Assembly (NCBI GenBank): GCA_004009845.1
Contig: RMBW01000019.1
Coordinates: 124,001 to 188,000 of the forward strand
DNA: 64,000 bases
DNA from: Davidsoniella eucalypti
Lineage: Eukaryota; Ascomycota; Sordariomycetes; Microascales; Ceratocystidaceae
Direction of reading: 5' to 3'
The translations under genes and the position numbers were made by a program. Below, in pieces: positions 58,949-64,000 of the stretch. The notes below the pieces were generated by a model. It ran no database searches. It was not told the DNA's origin and was given only the letters and a program-made list of their open reading frames with translations. Position 1 is the stretch's first letter. Each line of letters begins with the position of its first letter.

Positions 58949-60388
58949 TCACCATCGTTGTATACTCTCAAATTCACGGAAGTCGAAGTGTACGAGCAAC
59001 TTCTCGGAAATCACCTGGTAGGACCCGTTGCCCCACACATAGCTGGTCTCGGAGCGCAGATCTTTCCGGATGGCCTTACGTAGTCTGTTAATAAGCATGT
59101 TTTCGTCGCTTACTCGCGCTTCCATGGCTAAGGCCTCAAAGCGGTTAAAGAAGACTCTGAAGGGCTCAGTGGGACCTTGAGCGGTGTAGTAGAAGGCGGT
59201 AAGGGCAAGGTCATGACGGTCGCGGCTGCGGAACATCAGGTCTAGCTTTTCAACGAGGAGTTGGTACGCTCCGGGACGCTGGCTGATGTCCTCGAAGTAT
59301 GTGTTGAACTTAGACCGGGTGGTAGCGCCTAGACGGCCAAAGAGGTAAATTGCGTGGGAGATTTCGTCACCAAGGGCTCCCCCGTCGACTCTCAATTTCA
59401 GCATGGCCAGTGTGCGCCAGTTCTCGTAGTCGGCGTGTAGGCCGCTGAATTCTTCGAGGAGGGGCAGAACCTGGCGAGGCAGAGACTGGTGAGGCGTGGC
59501 GACGGGGGCAGGGAGGAGTGCTGGTACGGGACGAGAGGACTCTGGCTTAGAACGCTGTTCAGCTTGTTCTTTGTCGAATAGCATTTTTTTCATTCGTTCC
59601 ATCATACTTTGCATGTCTCTTTGCATTTCGTCCATTCGTGCATTAACAGCGTCCATAGGGTTTGTCTCGGGAGAGGGTTGACGGCCCCGGACTGGAATAG
59701 GTGACGAAGGACGAGCTAGGTTCATGGTTTCAGCACGGCGGGCAATGTCAGAAGTCTCAGAAGGACTATCGCTGACTTCTTCGTCATCATTATCTTCCCT
59801 GGGCATAGGCTCGCGCACCGTCGTGACTCGGCTGAGGGTGCGTGAGTGTATAGGTTCGCTGGCCGTAATCTTCTCAGTGGTTCCAGGGGCTTGTGAACGG
59901 GTGACCGGTGAGCGCCGGATACCCATGAAACGTGCTGCAAGGAGCGTGGGACGAAGGGCTGTGTGAGCGCGGATTTCCTCAGTGTTACGATGTCCGATAG
60001 TGACATGGCCAACGAAACCGCTGGTGAAGGCGAGGTGGCCCAGGTGACTGTGGAAGTGTTGGCTGTGGTCGAGGATGTCGCGAGAGGCGGGGCAGAAACC
60101 GAGGGTGGCAGCGATGCGGGCGCGTTCCTTGCGTTTGAATAAGGCAAGGTAGCACCAGCCAGGCGTACTCCAAGGGCGTTTGTTAGGAAGGTCCAAGGAT
60201 GAGAAGGTATAGCCTTCGGCGGGCTCCTGCTCGGGCAATAGCAAGTTCACGCGCAGCTGGTTAAGGCGCAAGTGAAATTCGGTACGTATCTTTAGATAAG
60301 TGGGGATGCCGAATATGACGATGGGGATAACGGCGAACAGTAGCCATTCCAGCTGATTGATCAGCATGGCGAGGAACGCGGACAGCAT
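58949..60388 (-). CDS. Gypsy-like retrotransposon Gag, capsid part, without pol
   Basis: A 479-residue frame from ATG 60388 (GCCACCATG context) to TGA 58949. The middle has a predicted coiled coil (DAVNARMDEMQRDMQSMMER, about 235-255). The C-terminal 170 residues resemble a retrotransposon Gag/capsid domain: LPLLEEFSGLHADYENWRTLA, KLDLMFRSRDRHDLALTAFY, FRVFFNRFEALAMEARV, LINRLRKAIRKDLR. Unusually, residues about 8-32 form a hydrophobic, probably membrane-spanning segment (LEWLLFAVIPIVIFGIP). The stop at 58949 separates the capsid from the zinc knuckle. No pol is present, so the copy cannot move alone. It is a truncated element; domestication is possible but unsupported. Confidence 0.6.
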   Translation of the reverse strand: MLSAFLAMLINQLEWLLFAVIPIVIFGIPTYLKIRTEFHLRLNQLRVNLLLPEQEPAEGYTFSSLDLPNKRPWSTPGWCYLALFKRKERARIAATLGFCPASRDILDHSQHFHSHLGHLAFTSGFVGHVTIGHRNTEEIRAHTALRPTLLAARFMGIRRSPVTRSQAPGTTEKITASEPIHSRTLSRVTTVREPMPREDNDDEEVSDSPSETSDIARRAETMNLARPSSPIPVRGRQPSPETNPMDAVNARMDEMQRDMQSMMERMKKMLFDKEQAEQRSKPESSRPVPALLPAPVATPHQSLPRQVLPLLEEFSGLHADYENWRTLAMLKLRVDGGALGDEISHAIYLFGRLGATTRSKFNTYFEDISQRPGAYQLLVEKLDLMFRSRDRHDLALTAFYYTAQGPTEPFRVFFNRFEALAMEARVSDENMLINRLRKAIRKDLRSETSYVWGNGSYQVISEKLLVHFDFREFESIQRW

Positions 60389-60800
60389 GGTGGCGGGGTA
60401 CAAGCGGTCTGGCTTGGGATAGCAAAATAACAGACAAATAAGGTCTGGACGAGAGGATGAGCAATCAGGCTCGGAAAAAAATAAAAAAAAATAAAAATAA
60501 AAATAAACGCAAACAAAGGAATCTGGCCTTGGACTAAAAAATTAAAACAATGAAAGTTATCGGTCTCAAAATGTGAGAGATACGAGGATTGTGAAAAAAG
60601 ATGTCGTATTGGTCTAAATAAGTTGAGACCTATTTATAGTCACATCCTAGTAGCGACAAGGCATGCCCTTAAATATAATCAAATCAAATCAGACAAGGCA
60701 TGCCTTGGCTGGTACTATCAGGCCTTACTCGTCATTAAATCGTTGGTTTACTTGTATATATTTCTTTCTTATCAGGCCTTACTTAGTCTCTTACAAACTC
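60389..60800 (-). mobile_element. Putative LTR/leader region upstream of the gag frame
   Basis: On the minus strand this region would begin TGTAAGAGAC (near 60798), contains a TATA box TATAAATA at 60631-60638 and a T-rich leader, and ends at the gag start. That fits a 5' LTR plus leader, but I found no matching 3' LTR, so the boundaries are guesses. A palindrome CAAGGCATGCCTTG within it is split by the 24-bp insertion at 60668-60691. Confidence 0.35.
60655..60704. mobile_element. 24-bp insertion flanked by a 13-bp target-site duplication
   Basis: The 13-mer GACAAGGCATGCC occurs at 60655-60667 and again at 60692-60704. Between them, 60668-60691 is almost identical to the terminal tail of the repeats ending at 61815 and 61951 (TTAAATATAATC followed by AAATC units). 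This is the structure of a target-primed, extremely 5'-truncated non-LTR insertion. Confidence 0.7.
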
Positions 60801-60890
60801 CAGTCTCCAGTTTCAAAGGCAAAAAAGAAAGCTATGATGGACACAGGCTTTTCATGTCCAAATCCACGGAGATGGGAAGATGAGAGGACT

Positions 60891-60975
60891 GCGTAATCTG
60901 GGAATCGAACCCAGGGCTAATCGAAATCATTGCTTTTGATGGCAACGATTAATGTTACCACTACACCAATTACGC
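60891..60975 (-). tRNA. tRNA-Gly (anticodon GCC) with a 15-nt intron
   Basis: Read on the minus strand: acceptor stem GCGTAAT pairing with ATTACGC (7 of 7); D arm GTGT/ACAT around AGTGGTA; anticodon stem AATCG pairing with CGATT; loop TTGCCA, then a 15-nt intron, then T; variable AGCC; T arm CTGGG-TTCGATT-CCCAG. Anticodon is GCC. The intron lies after position 37, the standard place for nuclear tRNA introns, and pairs with the anticodon region (TTGC with GCAA). Mature length is 70 nt. The structure is complete, so the gene is probably functional. The retroelement leader region ends about 90 bp from its 3' end. Confidence 0.92.
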
Positions 60976-61671
60976 TAGTGAATGTTCGCTGATGATGCCG
61001 GTGTTATCGGTAACCAAGGATCTTAATTCCGGAGCCCGAGGCCGGGTCTCCAACCTTCCCTCCTACAACCCTCGGGGGGGGTACCTTTGAGTTCGAGTAC
61101 CTCCCCCTCCGTCCAAAGACGAATTTTTCCCCTTCGTCGTGGGTTTTAAGAGCGACCAGCACATATCCCCAATGCTGCTGTCCATTCTCGTTTTCTTTTT
61201 CGACATTTGTCGACTTTGAAGCACCGTTTCGTGAGGCCTTGAGCCCGATTTCCCCTCTCGAGGGACGTTCTCACCAGCGACCGACCCCGCACCTTTTCGA
61301 TCGTTGGTCTCCCGAGTCTATCCACTCACCTCAGGGAGCCACACTCACACACGGCGGGCAGCCTTTTGAAGGTTCCGGATGCCCGACCCCGCGGCGCGGG
61401 AATCTTGTCGCTGTTGCTTCATCCATAGCACCCGACTCGATTACGCCAAATTTTTACATTCTTACGGCCACGATCACCAGCCTCTTGGAGGCTCACTGAA
61501 TAGTGGGGATGGTAGCTCCACTTAGGAGTTGGTTTTGTGGATCTGTCTTTTGGGGAATAGTTTTGTGGATGCACTGGTTTGGTTTTTTTTTTTTTGTTTT
61601 TTTTTTTGTATTTGTTTTTGCTGCTCATAGTGGAGGTATGGACCACTAGTTCTTCGGGGCTAGGGGACGGT
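60976..61671. other. Region between the tRNA gene and the duplicated tail repeats
   Basis: No gene is supported. GC-rich up to about 61490, with an internal-promoter-like GTTCGAGTACC at 61092-61102, then a poly-T stretch at 61582-61610. It may be the body of a non-coding or non-LTR element whose 3' tail repeats follow, but I could not define an element. Confidence 0.35.
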
Positions 61672-61952
61672 CTCGTCCCGCACATACAAAGCTATCGAGC
61701 TTGTCGAGCGGAGGACGTTAAATATCTGTCCGGTAGCCAATCCGGCGTCGTATGATCTTAGTGATTTAGGTAGACGTTAAATATAATCAAATCAAATCAA
61801 ATCAAATCAAATCAAAGCCGGGGCTCGTCCCGCACATACAAAGCTATTGAGTTTGTCAAGCGGAAGACGTTAAATATCTGTCCGGTATCCAATCCGGCGT
61901 CGTATGATCTTAGTGATTTAGGTAGACGTTAAATATAATCAAATCAAATCAA
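61672..61952. repeat. Tandem duplication of retroelement 3' end, unit 152 bp
   Basis: Two head-to-tail copies start at 61672 and 61824 with CTCGTCCCGCACATAC and end in TTAAATATAATC plus AAATC units (six in copy 1, three in copy 2). Over about 127 aligned bases I count five differences: four transitions (C to T twice, G to A twice, confined to 61694-61714 versus 61846-61866) and one transversion. The same tail forms the 24-bp insertion at 60668-60691. Confidence 0.85.
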
Positions 61953-62640
61953 GCTGGGCAGGCGATTTTGAAACTGATGGGATGTAGTGAGTGATGGCTT
62001 GGGAATTTCGTGTGACATATGCGGGGATGATGAATGTGTCATGGTGGACTACAGCGATGGAACTTTGTGTATGACGAAGGTTACGAGGTGCTCCCAACGA
62101 CCATGGTTTGTTATGTATTTTTAAGACCTTTCGATGTGTCTTACATTCACAACTGAGCATCATATATTATCCTGTATCAACATTTGATTTTATCTTGCAA
62201 GAGACACAAGCCAAAACGCTCGATTATTCTCACCCATCTAAGTATTAGTCTTACGAACCCAACGAGAAACATTCACATATATAAAACACATTTTGTGACA
62301 TATTATTTGACTTTGATTAATCTATATCAACGACCAGTCCACCGCTAATTGCCGTCTATCTATCTCTCAGCCACCAAGTAACCTTTTCTTGTAGTGCGAA
62401 TCTTGAGACTCGAGCAGCCAACCAAGATCTCCAACTTGCACACAGATTTTTCACCAAATCTAGTGCAAAGCCCAAGGAGAACTCCCATATTTGAACTGCA
62501 GAATTAATTTCTGAGTTCTAGGTCTACCAGAAATCCATAGTTCAATACTGTGGATGTTCTAGAGACTGGTGCCCATTGTGACAATTGGGCACTGGGAATC
62601 TTGTATAACCAGTGAACTTCAAACAATGTGTAAGACTCAT
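61953..62640. other. Spacer before the minisatellites
   Basis: AT-rich sequence with no supported gene. Short frames on the minus strand (61939-62163, 62504-62737) have no recognisable features. Confidence 0.4.
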
Positions 62641-62669
62641 TCCGCTCTATATGGAAATAAGAGATGACT

Positions 62670-62892
62670 ACAACTTCTTGGTCCCCGGCAAGATGCCCAG
62701 ATAGAGGCAAACCGTTTAGACGAAAAAGGAGTGTCATCTCCTTCTATAGAAACGAGGGATACCGTCTTGGTCCCCGGCAAGATGCCCAAAGGCAAACCGT
62801 TTAGACGAAGAGGAGTCAACTCGCTCTATAGAAGAGATAATTCTTGGTCCCCGGCAAGATGCCCGAAGGCAAACCGTTTAGACGAAGAAGGA
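62670..62892. repeat. Minisatellite A, three degenerate copies of about 77-89 bp
   Basis: A core TTGGTCCCCGGCAAGATGCC followed by GGCAAACCGTTTAGACGA occurs at 62678, 62767 and 62844. Between cores a CTCTATA or CTTCTATAGAA word recurs. The copies fall in different reading frames (VPGKMPKGKPFRRRG versus SPARCPKANRLDEEG), so the array is probably non-coding. Confidence 0.85.
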
Positions 62893-62919
62893 GAATGTTC
62901 CATGTGGGTGATTGCAACA

Positions 62920-63190
62920 ACGCGCGGTGAGAAGCAAAAAACGTGGATGCAGGGCTCCCGAAGAAGCCGGCTGCTGGCGTTGCATAGCTACGAAAGCTAA
63001 AGGCAAAATCAACCCATGGAACGTACCGGGCCGGTGAGAACGTTATAGAAACGACAATGGATGCAGGGCGTTGAAATGCCGGCTGCTGGCCGCGATAGAG
63101 AGAGGTACCAGAGATAACTAGTCGGCCGGTGAGATCGTTATAACAACGACAGTGGATGCAGGGCTATAGATGAAGCCGGCTGCTGGCAAC
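62920..63190. repeat. Minisatellite B, three degenerate copies of about 94-104 bp
   Basis: Each copy has GGTGAGA, an ACG-rich stretch, TGGATGCAGGGC and, 11-17 bp later, GCCGGCTGCTGGC. Copies begin near 62926, 63030 and 63124. They follow minisatellite A directly. No continuous reading frame spans them. Confidence 0.85.
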
Positions 63191-63437
63191 GACAATGGGT
63201 TATCAATCTGAAGAAGAGCGGGGTGGAAGAGTCAAAAACAAAGTGAGAAGTCAGTGATAGTAAGATTCAGAAGATTGTGGGAGAAAGGACTTGGTGGAGA
63301 GTAGAAAAGATCTTGACATGATGTAAAAACAAGATAAACAATGGAAACGAAAAAAATACATGATATAAAGAAAGGTAAGAATGGACGAAAAGATAGTGAT
63401 AAGAATGTGATAAGAATGTGATACCAGAGTCACGGAC
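63191..63437. other. Spacer downstream of the right-edge gene
   Basis: A-rich on the + strand (T-rich on the strand of the gene that ends at 63438), consistent with the 3' flank or UTR of that gene. Contains a small repeat AATGTGATAAG at 63404-63422. Confidence 0.4.
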
Positions 63438-64000
63438 CTAAAGGTGGCGACTGCGGTAAGGGTAAGCCACCGGCATCGGCTGCAAACTGGCCATCATGAA
63501 GTTGGTGACTCTTTGCTTGGCCGGAGAGGAAGCCGAAACGGACGAAAACGAGGCGGTGGCGGAGGAGACGGGGGCAGAGACGGAAGCAGAGACGGAAACG
63601 ACGGAGGTAGATGGAAGCATCCACATACAAACCACCGCGTCTATCAAATTGCTTAGAGTAGAAACTACTCTTGAAAGCACCTGCACACCACTTGCCAAGG
63701 TCGAGCAAGCCATCACAAAAATGGCTTGGAGAGCCCCAGGTCTGGAGTCCTCCCCGGTAGTAGGTGCCATGATCGGCGCGATCACAGCAAGAATCTCGGT
63801 CACTCCTGTGGCCGTTTGCTGCATAGAGACAGCAGAGATCTGGATGATCACCAGAGCCAAAAACAGAACAACCGAGAAGCCTACCCAGCAGACATTGCTA
63901 AAGCTGGAGGCAGCACGTAAAGCTGCCTGCACAAGATAACTGTCTGCAAGCGCCCCATTCTCAGCACCTTCCTTGGTGCTGGGAAGAGAGGACCGAGGGC
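63438..64000 (-). CDS. Partial hypothetical protein, 3' part, running off the window
   Basis: The minus-strand frame is open from the right edge to a stop at 63438, about 186 residues, without a visible start inside. It reads a moderately polar start (STKEGAENGALADSYLVQAALRAA), a hydrophobic segment (CWVGFSVVLFLALVIIQISAV, probably membrane-spanning), a second hydrophobic stretch (LQAIFVMACSTLASGVQVL) and a Ser/Ala/Val-rich tail ending YPYRSRHL. GC content is higher than in the flanking repeats, suggesting coding DNA. The + strand is also open over 63496-63939 (Glu/Thr-rich), so strand is not certain; the membrane pattern makes me prefer minus. No family is recognised. Confidence 0.4.
   Translation of the reverse strand, partial: PRSSLPSTKEGAENGALADSYLVQAALRAASSFSNVCWVGFSVVLFLALVIIQISAVSMQQTATGVTEILAVIAPIMAPTTGEDSRPGALQAIFVMACSTLASGVQVLSRVVSTLSNLIDAVVCMWMLPSTSVVSVSASVSAPVSSATASFSSVSASSPAKQRVTNFMMASLQPMPVAYPYRSRHL

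Noticed and set aside
1..64000. CRISPR array, secondary-metabolite backbone or bacterial-type operon
   Set aside because: No regularly spaced repeats with unique spacers, and no polyketide synthase, peptide synthetase or terpene cyclase is present; genes are separated by eukaryotic-type spacers.

Overview
The window is nuclear DNA of a filamentous ascomycete (Pezizomycotina). The evidence is short 70-260 nt introns with CTAAC branch points, pyrimidine-rich 5' leaders, AT-rich intergenic DNA, and typical fungal families: a Pth11/rhodopsin-type seven-helix protein, a PMC1-type calcium ATPase, a Sir2/Hst1 sirtuin and a fungal acyltransferase 3. I cannot name the species from sequence alone.

Layout. 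1-21 kb: a membrane acyltransferase (+), an AIF/FSP1-like flavin oxidoreductase (-), a large secreted GH43-LamG-GH43 arabinan/xylan-type hydrolase (+), the purine enzyme amidophosphoribosyltransferase ade4 (-), then about 5.7 kb without convincing genes and a fungal rhodopsin-domain protein (+). 21-29.4 kb: a cytosolic GH32 beta-fructofuranosidase (-), a 1300-residue 5-oxoprolinase (-), and, divergent from it, a DUF1445/D-glutamate-cyclase-family gene (+) broken by a frameshift and a nonsense codon. 29.4-36.9 kb holds no gene I can support. 36.9-51 kb: a vacuolar-type calcium P-type ATPase with a small separate first exon (+), two orphan hypothetical genes (+) and a sirtuin (+). 51.5-64 kb is decayed accessory DNA: a low-complexity locus open in three frames, a LINE RNase H fragment, a secreted-protein gene with about five frameshifts, gypsy and LINE relics, a gypsy-like gag without pol, an intron-bearing tRNA-Gly(GCC), duplicated retroelement 3' tails, two minisatellite families, and the 3' part of a gene running off the right edge.

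How genes relate. Most are ordinary independent fungal genes. The one pathway-level pairing is 5-oxoprolinase with the DUF1445 cyclase homologue: the latter family makes 5-oxoproline from D-glutamate and the former family opens 5-oxoproline to glutamate, so the divergent pair looks like a small pyroglutamate module whose cyclase half is now dead here. The other notable features are two GC-AG introns among eleven inferred introns, and a 24-bp insertion with a 13-bp target-site duplication that appears to be the bare 3' tail of a non-LTR-type element also present at 61.7-61.95 kb.
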